64,000 nucleotides of DNA from Dendrophyllia cribrosa (lineage: Eukaryota; Cnidaria; Anthozoa; Scleractinia; Dendrophylliidae), in NCBI GenBank assembly GCA_024195265.1, contig JAJLRJ010000009.1, positions 11,277,791 to 11,341,790 of the forward strand. The letters are read 5' to 3'. Shown one piece after another: positions 49,356 to 61,300 of the stretch. The translations under genes were made by a program, and so were the position numbers. The notes under the pieces are model-generated. The model was not told where the DNA came from, made no database searches, and saw only the letters and a list, made by a program, of their open reading frames with translations. Position 1 is the stretch's first letter. Every line of letters begins with the position of its first letter.

Positions 49356-52300
49356 ATGAGTGGTTTGCGAAAACAGAAGGAGTATGACTGGAAAGATTCC
49401 AATGTTTCAAAAATTGGAAGCGATGAAGACAGAAGGGTAAGTTCAGTGTTTATATTTTAGAAATTACTGAGGAACACCAAGGTTTTTAGGAACATTTTGT
49501 GCACTTCACGAGAAACTTTATGAACATTATCAAGATCTTTATTGGTGGTGTGTTTGTAATTGTTATTTCAATATCCAGTTCAAAAAGAAAGCCGCACAAA
49601 AAGAACCCGCCTGGAATGGAGTGGAAACTCAGATAGGTACAAGAGTTTGGAGGATCGAAAAGTTTGAGGTAAGATCATTTGTTTTCATTTTTTTTATAAC
49701 ATCTGTCAGAGGCATTATCATGCATTGGGTCTTGGATTTATTCACCTCAAATGAAATGTATTTTGTTTTATATGTACGTTAAAAAGCTTGGAAATGTACT
49801 TCAGTGTTTAAGGGACAAAAACAAAACTTTAACTTGATCTATTTATCTTTTTTGACTCTTAAAAGCAAAGAAAGACAAGTTTGCAAGCTATTTTGCAATT
49901 GAATTGACTAGAACATTAATATTGATATCAAACTCCAAACAACATCACTTTTTACACCATAAAAGGGAAAGTAAACAAAATCCCCTACGCTGAATCTGGC
50001 TTCCTATCGTTTCTTTTTTTGCTGGGACAATCAAAATCATTTTCTTTTTTGGTGATATCACGGCACCCAACCGGACGAGCCAAGTTCATCAAAGGTTTTA
50101 GAAAATCATGTTTATTGTTACTTTTCATGATTCAATGCCGTGTAAAGGGGACATTTGTATCAGCTATATACCAATTTTCGATCCGTTCGGATGCCTTTGC
50201 AGCAAAGCATGTTCAACAGGTTGAAAGAATTAGAAACAAAATCCTTTTCTCTGAAAAACAAGACCAACATTTCCCTAATAAGCATCGAACATACGCTGAG
50301 TTCAGCATAATAAAGTTTTAACTATACTAAAGCTCGACAAACTTTATGATTTGTCAGGCTACTAACTGATAAATTCAGCCAAAAAATTTAGGCCAGTCAT
50401 CATCAGCTACGGGAAAAGATAGAGTTTTACGATTTTTCTAACTGATTAGTGGCGGGAATCAGTTCGTGTACGGTCAATCTTTAAAATTCATTCTTCTCAT
50501 GGAACTAATCAAACGGATAAACATGTTTATTTTATCAAAAACCAGTAAATAAAATGAGTAACGTACTTTGTGAGAAATTTGGCTGAACGGGATTTGGATA
50601 TTAGTTAATTCAAACGTTTATTTCACTGATTTATCCATCAGTCTATGACCCTGAAATGTAAGAACTCTTTCAAATATTCCCAGATATGGTGTTCTTCTTT
50701 CAACTTAGCTTCTTAATTCCTTGTGGAACATAAGTCAGTCCGAAATAAATGCTTCCATCTAGTTCTCGAAATATTTTGAATCGTCAAAGTAATGAATGTA
50801 AAGAAATATGAACTAAGAACGACTACAAAACTCAAAATTCCACCAGAATGGAAAATGACATGGAAATTTCGTTATTTAACCATACTATACCACCAAATGC
50901 CATCAAATATACAACTAAATTACATTAAAAGCCGGATTCTATAGCGCAAATTAAAGCAGAAGAAGTAGTTTGAAGGAAAAGTGTAGGATGACAGGGATGG
51001 AAGTGGATAACAGTTCATCAAATTTGATCTCCGTGCCAAGCGGTCAAGAAATCAAAATTGCCATTCTGGTGAAATTTTGAATTTTTCAGTAACCGTTATT
51101 TCGTTTCTTTTATAGTTCATATTTCTTTGCGTTGATCACTTTTGGTGATTTTCTTCTTATTTTTTAAAATAAGAAGAAAATCACAAAAAGTGCCCCTTTA
51201 AAAAGGGGCATTGTCACGCAGATTTACTAAATATATGACAAAGTACCTTTGCTCAAACATAAAATTGCTTTTAGAACACCAAGAAGATAATATCAAGTGA
51301 TTTCTTCAAGGAAGAACAAACCATAATAAGTTTTTCTGCGATTTTTCCACGACTCTTGGGAGGAACTTGAAAAAATTAGCCAATTTTTTCAAGTTGCAAT
51401 CCATTTCCATCCTGGCCATCTGCAGCCAAAGATAACGAATACTAGTTTCTGTGCACTGATGGAGTATTTGTTAACAAAACTGGACCATTATTTGTAGGTT
51501 TCCATTGAAACAAATATGTTTTTTGGCTTTTCAAAGTGATACTAAAAATAGGTGACAGTGTCCCTTTAAGATATTGAAGCAAACTTAAAGCAAGCTCCTG
51601 TCCATAATCATGAATACACGATATATCAGCCAGGACAGTGTCCCTTTAAGATAATAGAGTAAGCTTAAAGCAAGCTCCTGACCATAATCATGAATACACG
51701 ATATATCAGCCGAGACAGTGTTCCTTTAAGATAATAGAGTAAGCTTAAAGCAAGCTCCTGACCATAATCATGAATACACGATATATCAGCCGGGACAGTG
51801 TTCCTTTAAGATAACAGGGTAAGCTTAAAGCAACCTCCTGGCCATAATCATGAAAACACGATATATCAGCCTGGACACTGTCCCTTTAAGATGGCTCCGT
51901 TATTATTTCGGGCTCACTCACTCACTCACTCTATGACAAACTTTGGGTCATAACTTTTTCAGCTCTAAAGCGATGCCTACAAAACTTTGCGAAAACGTAT
52001 AGTTATTCTTTAGCAATAATGTGATAGAATTTGATTTAACTGGGGAAAATATCTTTAATGATAATCGAGTTTAAATGAACCCCACTTTTTGAACAAAATC
52101 GCACCCGGTGAAAAATTTTGCCCTTATATTTGTGTTAAATTTCTGGAATCAGCTTACAATGACTTAATACATACCCTTACTATACCAAGTTTCAGCAAAA
52201 TCGTCGGAGCAGAAGTGCGGAAGGATTAAGGCCATCAAAATTTAGCCCTAAAATTCTCTTAAAATTTTAAATACTTGATGCTCTTTGACAAAACAATCCA

Positions 52301-55300
52301 CGAACTTAATTTCTGGGAGAAGCCTTCCCAATGCTTGCTGAGTCTAAATTCAAAGCCGATTGCAAACCGTGTGATCCGTTGAAAAGTATTCACTAGTTCT
52401 CTAAATATCATAAAATGCCGGCTGGGTGAGAATGAGAACATTGTGCATGGTCACAGTTTGACCGCGGTTAACTCAAGTGCATGCTTCGGTTCACCACACC
52501 TGAAGAACAAACGGTACGCCCGACAACATGCGATCTCAAAGGATTCTTTGGAACGTTTATTTTTGTTATCGTGTTTTGATGATTATGGCCAGGAGATTGC
52601 TTCATTATCTTGAAACATGAAGCGATGAAAGAATTACTAACTAAAGAGACAAAAAAAAAACGGCTAAAAAAGTCAAAATTCAACAAGAATGACAATTTCA
52701 ATTCCTTGACCGCCTGTCACGAAATCAAATTTGATGAACTGTAATCTACTTCCATCGTGGCAATCCTGCACTTTATCTCCAAACTACTACTTCTGTTTTG
52801 CTCTATAGAATCTTTTTATGCAATTAAGTTATATATTTCGTGTCATTTTGGCGATGTAACATGGAAATAAGCTAAGCAAAAGTTTGTTATTTCAGCGAGA
52901 CAGTGGTTCTAAAACCCGATCTTAATTAGCATAGACTTTGGCGATTTTATTCCATCGTTTTCTTTGTATTTAATGATCAGTTTGAGAGGCTATATCAAAC
53001 ACTCAAAAGAGAGTGTTTCATCATGTATCCAAACACCTCGAAGTCGGATGAAAAAAACTCGGCTGCGCTTCGTTTTTTCAACCTTCTTCTCGGTGTTTGG
53101 ATATCCTGATGAAACACTCTTTTTTGTGTTTGATATGTTACCTGAAGTTATTTCAACATTTTTGGGACAAGGAAGCTCGTTTATGTACTGTAAGGCGTCA
53201 GGCGTCTGCTGTCAAAGCCTCTTTGTGGATGGTTTTACTGAATGATTCTCCTTGTGATATTTAGGTGAAAGACTGGCCTAAGGAAGAATACGGAAAATTC
53301 TACAACGGTGACTCATACATCATTCTTCACGCTGAGAAAGATCCAGACTCAGAGGTTCGTATAAGAGTTTTCAGTATTTTCCAATTAACTGAACGAATAA
53401 AAAACCGTTAATCCTGAAAGATAAATTCGCACGCGAGCCACAGGTGGCCCACACGAGCCACAGGTAACCCACTCAGCCGGAGCTTAACCCGGTTTCTGTA
53501 GCATGAAGCAACTAGTAATATTGTTACTCCCCCCTGGATGGGATGCCAGTCCATCGCTGGGTTACCCCCAGTATTTTGTCACCGGTACCCATTTATACAC
53601 CTGAGTGGAGAGAGACAATGTGGAGTAAAGTTTCTTGTTTAAGAAAACAACACGACGGCAGAGACCAGGCCTTGAACCACCGACCTTCAGATCTGAAGTG
53701 CAACGCGCTAACCCACCACACCATCGCGGGTCCACTAATGTAAAACAGACCATACTGAAATAGCCCGTTAGCTATTGCAGCTTTTAACATCTCTTTTTCT
53801 TACCACTTCAGTTTGTGCTTTGTGATCTCGCATGTGCGCATGTGCAGTGCCAGATCTAGGGGCTGGCCCCCCTGCCCCCTTTTATCTTCCCCAAATTAAA
53901 TAAACAAGGCCCCAAGGGCCGAAAATGTTTTTCAGTCTCTAAACTTTTCACACAAGTACACCTGAATTTGAATGAATTGTAAGAGTTTTAAAGAAGGGTT
54001 AGAAGAAAGAAAATTATTTTCAAAATAACAACAAACGGTTGACACACACGCCGCATACCCGGTTAGTGGCGGATTGTTTTGGCGTCTATGTTATTATTAT
54101 TGACTTCATATTCTAATTTTTAAACTTTATCGAATCTTCAATATTTCTCATTTTTTCTAAATTTCACAAATCTTCTCACCCCACCCCCTTCATTTTTTTC
54201 CTCTCACACACTCCAAAACATCACCAAAAAAAATCACAAAACATTGCATGACATTCATCTACAAACCATTTGATGGTATTTTTTATTGTTTAAAACGTCG
54301 AGATAATTGCATAAAACCGATCTTAAGCATCAAAAAAGTGCCATTCAGGTATACTGCCCCCTTAAGGTATTTAAAAACACAGAAACACATGTTTATTTTA
54401 CATAAATAACAACTGATTTCCCTTTCTTTTCAGGAGATACATTACGATGTCCATTTCTGGGTTGGAAGTAAATCCACTCAAGATGAGTATGGAACTGCTG
54501 CTTACAAAACTGTTGAACTGGACACATACGTAAGAGAAAAAAATACTTTTGATCAACGTGCACATTAGGCGTCATGTACCAGGATTCAAAGTTTGAGAAG
54601 TTTCATTTATAATAATTGGTTAAAAATTAGCGCGAAATCAATCAAAGCAAAAATGTCGGGTTATTTTTAGGAGCAAAACCAAAAAACCAAAGTGACTTCG
54701 CTAACGGACGTTTTCCCGCGCTTGGCACTGGTTGCATATTTTCCCGCGCATGGCACCCGTTGCATATTTCTCCGTGCTTGGCACTGGTTACATTTCCATG
54801 CACGTAACATGGATTCCCGCTGTTGCGTCATTTGTACATGCACGTTTAAACAAGCCTTTCGACAGACGTCATCTCTTTCTTATTTACACACGTAAACTAG
54901 AAATACGTGTTAAAATACGAAATCACAATAGAAATACGCGTCGAAATACGAAGTCAAAATAATGTAGAGGACAAGCCACGTGGGTAGTTAAAGTATCACT
55001 GGTCAACAATTTGAATTGGGCCCGTGATACGGAGATAAGTGCCAACGGCTGAGAGTGTTGTGACGGCCGGGAATGTGGAAAGCGGTCATCTCGAAGTCGT
55101 AAAACGCGGAGAGAAACCAAATTTCACACGGACGGATTTGCATGCCGAGAGACCGTTTGCGCTTTGAGTTTAATGCTAGAACGCTGTTGCTGTTGTCGTA
55201 CTGAAGAACAAAACGGGACCCGCTCAAGTCGGAGTCCCAGACTTTGATGGATGGATGGGAGCTCCAACACATTTATGTCATCCAGGGAATGGAGTGTGGA

Positions 55301-58300
55301 AAAACTGACCATGGAAATAACCGCCGGTCCCAGTGTTGCAAGCGTCGGTGGAGAGATGCCTAGGATCGGTGAGCCACGGAGAAGTCTTGATGAGGGAAAC
55401 ACCGTTGATGGAAGGAAGGAAGGAAGGAAATGGCACCAAACGCAAGTCGGACTTGTTGTCTTCGGACAAAAGGCAGGAGGGCGAGTCGCGATGAAAGCGA
55501 AGCGTGTGGAGGAGGGTTGACATGAAGATGCGGGCGGGGCGGGGCGAAGGCAAGCGGTAACAAAGGACATGACACCAAGGAGCGATTGTAAGTCGCGGCA
55601 AGGGATATCAGTGAAGTTAAGAGCGGAGCTGCAACGGTGAGGGAACTCTTGAAGGCGTTCCCGGGGGACGGAGATCGTCATGGCGAGAGTGTCAAGGTGA
55701 ATACCGAGGAAGACCATAGCGGTGGATGGAGGACAGTCTTTATCGGGGGATGACTGGAGACCCAACAAGGAAAGAAGATCGCTTAAGGCGTTGAAGGCGG
55801 CGGTCGAGTTATCGGGGGAGTCGGCAAAGTCGTCGATGTAATTAGTGCAATGATAGCCCATGTAGTGAAACATGTACATGACCGCAGAGGTGGTCCGCTG
55901 ACACATCATAGCTGAGGAACGAAGACCGAATGGCGGAGCTGCGTCGAAATATAAGGAGCCCTGGAGGCTGGTTGTGGCAATCGAGGAGGTGGAAATCACG
56001 CGGATCGATGCGAAGTTGGCGATAAGCACGGCTTAAGTCCTTCTTGAAGAGATGACAACCCTGATCTTTTTGGCGGATAATGCTGATGAGGGCATCGACC
56101 CCCGGTAGACTTAGGGTAAAAGGCGCGCCAAGGTAGGTGTCCATAGGAATCCCGTAATTCACCGAGTCACCGTGGGGAAAACTAAGATCGACAACAACGC
56201 GCGTTTTTCCAGAGCGGTTCGACGCTGAGAGGAGTTTCGGAGAATGGACCGCATGTTGCTACGAGAAGGCACTCTGTGGCCAGGAAAGAGTCGACGATAG
56301 AGCGGAGCCGTGGTTGTGCTGAGTAGAAATGGGGCGAGTGGAAACCGAGTAGCCGATTGGCCAACCAAAGTGTACAAAATCGCAGAGGCTGTGATCGTGG
56401 TAGTCATTTAGACGTGTACGCCACTCGGGGATGTTGAGAGTTGAAGGAACAGGAAGCTGCAAAGTGAAGGCGTTGGGACCGGAAGCAGACTGAAGCTTGG
56501 AATGAACGGCGATCAGCCGGGCGGTGAGAGGAGCACGGATGGGTAGTGGGCGATGTGTAGGACTGATGGGGCTGGAAGGTTACGTACTACGTACGGTCAT
56601 GTAGTTTGGAACTTCTGTACAAAATCAGATCGAAGAAAACTCGAAAGGATTCAACAGCGTGCTCTCCGCATTGTATTTAGGGAAAAATCTGCCACATATG
56701 AAGAACTCCTCAAGAAAGCTGGACTAACTACTCTATACAACCGGAGGCTTCAAGATATAGCTATAATGATGTATAAAATGAAACACAAACTATTGCCTAG
56801 TTACGTAGTGAATATTTTTGAAGAAAATAAAACCAGATATCAGCTTCGTTACGAAAATGACTTCAAGATAGCAAGGTTTCAATATGTGAAATACGGGAAG
56901 CACTCTTTAGGATACCAAGGTCCATATCTGTTGTCTAAATTATCTCGTGCAGATAAATGTAGTGATAACGAATCTTTTTGTCAGAAATATAAAACGAAGA
57001 GACATAGCAAACGTGCTTGAGGACAGTTGTAAAAATTGTCATTTATGTTCATTCTGATTTTTACGTTTATAGGAAATAGGTTTCAATAAATATTCATAGG
57101 CAATTAACTAAAGGTAATTTTTAATATGTATATATTTATTAGCTCTTTTTAAGTGTTTTACATATGTATATATTTTTGTTTTTTTATCTTTTAAGTATTT
57201 TTATTAGTGTCCACCAATTAGCTACTAAGCTAAATACTTTAGACACTATAATAAAGGTTTTGTTGTTGTTGTTGTTGTTGTTGGATGAGAGAAAAAGAGG
57301 AAGGAGATGGAGGGTCCTGTAGTCAGTCGCGTGAGGGGAGGTCTGAGCGCCAAGTGGGGACTGGGAACTTGCGTTTGAGGCAGTTGAGAGCGCGATGATC
57401 GGAGCGTTTGCAAACTACGCAAACGTGTAGCTTGGAACAGGCGATATTGGTGCAATCTTCGTACCAAGACCACGCGTCGCATATGTCGCCGCTGGAAATT
57501 GAGGGCGAGGAAGGTGATTTCGGTTACTGATTCCCTGTTGTGGGATCGGGGGCTGGTAAAGGCAATAAAGCGTTCGGAATGAAGAAAGGTTGCTTGAAGG
57601 ATTCGAAATAGTCCCTTCATTTCACGACGCCCATCTCAATGGATTTCAAAACCTTGTCGTGGAAGGAGCGCACCGCTGACCACTTATAACTAGAAGCCAA
57701 AACCATGAGGTCGTGGAAATGGCTTAAAAGTGCTACCTGGAGCAAACGGTCTGACCCATGAACATCAGGATGCTGTTGTACTATGGTAATATAGCCCGCG
57801 CAGAACTCGGCTAGGGTTAAGTTACAATAAAGTTTGGGCTCACCTGGGGAAAAGAGGTGCGGCCAAGGTTGAGGAAAGCGTGTTATCTGTGGAGCCTCCC
57901 CGATTCATCGACGCTGGTAGCTTTGTTGGTCTGCAGAGCGTGGTGGCCAAGTTTATCCAGCTCTAGCTGGAGCTCGAGCTTTCGTATCTCCAGCTCGTGA
58001 GTTTTGTTGAGCAGTGCAATCCGCGTCGTGTCATCTAATGATCTAACTGATTGCCCGTCGGCTGAGGTTTCTTGTCTGGCAATGGAATTTCTGCAGGCTT
58101 GGCACGGGGCTTCGGTACGTTGGGGATCTCGCCGGGGCCAGGCGAAGGAAGCTGAGAAATAGGAGTCATCGCTGTTGCTGCGGATCCAGTCGCTGTGCTA
58201 GCGAACGGCTGTAATCCTTGGTTGCTCGTTCCGACTGCAGCGCTTGATGGCGTCAGAAGACGAAAACGATCGTCGCTGTCGGCCGTACCGCTCGCCAGCC

Positions 58301-61300
58301 GGCCGTCGATACCCTCCCACTCGTAGTCGGTGGCAAGATGTTTGCGGCTGGTGCGAGATTGACGGGTAGGTTTAGTAGAAGGCGATATTTGTGGCAAAAA
58401 AACACGAGTATTGCAAGAGTATACAGTTGAACGCGAACCGGAACACGAGGGGATGAAACACGAGACTGGAAAGCTGATGACATAATCCATCGAGCTAAAA
58501 ATTAAGTATTTTGATCTGAATCAAAACAAAATAATACGTGTCTCGCAGAACCTCGAGAAGCTCGGGGGAGGGTGCACCGTGGGTCGAAACTTTGGTGCAA
58601 TTTGCGTATGAAGCTTTTCGTCATTCTATTTCGTCTTCTTTGAAACCAAAAACGTTGGTAAAAGGTCCTTTCGATAGTTCGCATACCGTTTACCGTCCGC
58701 CATCTTTGTTTAACATGTTCCTTACGTGAAGTAGTACCACATGCATTCCCATCATCCTCTTTCATTTGTCTGACGTCATTCAAGCTTTGTTACGCTGTTG
58801 CCCGGCAACTGCACGACACCTTCATCTATATTTATATATAACTGCAGACAGTGCTGTTTCGGCCTTTTGGGTCTCATCAGTGCAGTACTGATGCTGAGTT
58901 GAGGTTAGGCTATATAGCCTATATATATTTAGTATATACTGAAACAGTGGATAGCATTGTTGGCGCGCTCTGATTGGCTACTGAAACTCGGAATAGCAAG
59001 TGCTATTCACCTCCCAGCAATTTGCCGCGCGAATTCGAGCAAAAAAAAATATATTTAACAACTATTCACCTCAGTGTAAGTGGGTAGTGGTGGATATTTA
59101 CCTCGCCGCTTCGCGTCTCGGTAAATATCCATCACTACCCACCTCCATTTCGGTGAATAGTTGTTAAATATATTTTTTTTTGCTCGAATTCGCGCGGCTT
59201 AGTTCCCGAGGCATGATAACTTTATTAACCTCATTACGCTCCAATAAAGGGAAAAGATTGTCATCTGCACAAGAAATGCCATTATTTTTCGCTGATAGGT
59301 GCTTTGTACATTGAAATTACTACAGGTTCATATGATTCAGAGTTAAGAGCCCCTTTGCCAGTCTGATCTCTCGTAAGCGACTGCCTCCCTTAAGCGACCA
59401 CTTTGGCTTTGCATTTTGGGCGGTCACTAAGGGGAGGTTAAACTGGTTAGCATTAGATCCCATCCGCCTAAACCACCTCGGACACCTTATTGATACTTAT
59501 ATAACGGAGTAACTGGTTAGCTTTCAGTTTGAGGTTGGGGTTAGCAGTTTATATAGTTAAATTTAGGCCTAAACAACCCGAGAAGCTAGGTGGTACTGTG
59601 GTACGGTAGGCTATGTAAGCCTAAGCCTAGCTGAGGTCACAGGTTCAATCCTGAGTGGGGATTTTAGATTTTCTTTTTACACTTAAAAATTTATTGAAAA
59701 TAACACATTACGGGTTGTTAAGGTCTAAATTTAACTATATAAACTGCTAACCCCAACCTCAACTGAAAGCTAACCAGTTACTCCGTTATATATTCTCATT
59801 AAAGTGTCCGACCTACTTCTGAGCTATAGCATTTAGACTCTACCACTTTGGTAATAAAATGCTCATCTAAGATAGATCAAATGTGTTGCAGTTGGATGAC
59901 AAACCAGTGCAGCACCGTGAGGTTGGAGGAAACGAGTCTGAAGAATTTACAAGTTACTTTGATAACTTCCACATTGATGAAGGCGGGTGAGTTGAATATG
60001 AAACATACACTTCTACCGAAAAACCGGTTTTGTGTGGAATTTTCTAAATTTACGGAACCTAAAATGTATCTTTTTTTTCCTTTTTTTTATAGAATTGAGT
60101 CTGGATTTAACAAAGTCGTCATCACTGATACTGTTACCATAGTACATTACAAACAGATAGATGGAAAATATCAGGATGTGAGAGTTCCTTATGAGAAAAA
60201 AATGCTACAATGTGACGACGGCTACTTGGCTATCTTTGAAAGACGTAATAACGAATACCGCATTTTTCAGGTAATACTTTACAATAGAGACCTTAAGATA
60301 GAGGTTTTTCGGCATTTCCCGCGAACCGCGAACGTCAGGAAGTCATGTGACCGGTACCTTGCCGTCAGGTTTGCGGTTTGAGGTTCACGTTTGTACGGCT
60401 AGACCACGCTCTAGAGGTAAGTGATTTACCGCAAGGTTTTTTGCACCCTAAAACATCACAATTCCACGTTTGAGAGAAAATATTACTTTTTAGAACTCTT
60501 TCGCTTATGAATTATCGAATTCTTTTTCATAGAAACGTAATTTTGAAGACGATTTCTCAGCTAAAATAGAAGTGAACGAATGAATGAAAACAAACATGGC
60601 AGCCAGCTATTTGTTGTTGGAACTGTTTTGCCAGTCGGATCACTTTGTGGTTAAACAACGATAAATAAAGTAAAACAAAAGCCAGTTTCTGATGATATGT
60701 GAATGCATAAATGTATATGCGTGAATTTATACTTTGTTTCCTTGATGGCTCCGGTAATTGGCATAGGTAAAAAGTAACCCTCAATCTTAAGCCCAGATTA
60801 TGTTCATACGATGAACTCCGAACTGTAAACTGCTGGCCGACGTTTGTGGTTTGCGGTTTAAAGGGAAACCCTCAATCTTAAGGTCTCTAATAAAAAACTT
60901 TACTTGTCGCAATGCCATGATACGTCATGCACAAGCGCGCGCAATGTTTTGCTCACGGTATGGATATGCAAATAGTAGTTTCAGAAATCTTTGAAGATAG
61001 TCGGAATAATCAGTTATGAACTGAAGTATGTGTACTCTTTTTAAATACCCCTTATTCGATGGTTTAACAGATAATACGCGCGGATATTTTACGAGTTGCG
61101 TAGTATTTTTTCGAGCCCCACAGGGGCGAGAAAAAATGCGAGCAACGAGTAAAATGTCCGCAAATGTATTCTCGGTTAAGTCATTGAATAAGGGATTTAT
61201 TATTCGACTAAAATTCTTGTATTTATAACAGCTTGTGTCTTGAAACCAGGATGCTAAGGTGTAAAGGCCCTGTCACACTATTGCGTATGAGAGAAACGTA

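Noticed and set aside
55251..55520. 89-residue plus-strand ORF
   Set aside because: It is the antisense of the DIRS-like RT/RNase H region.
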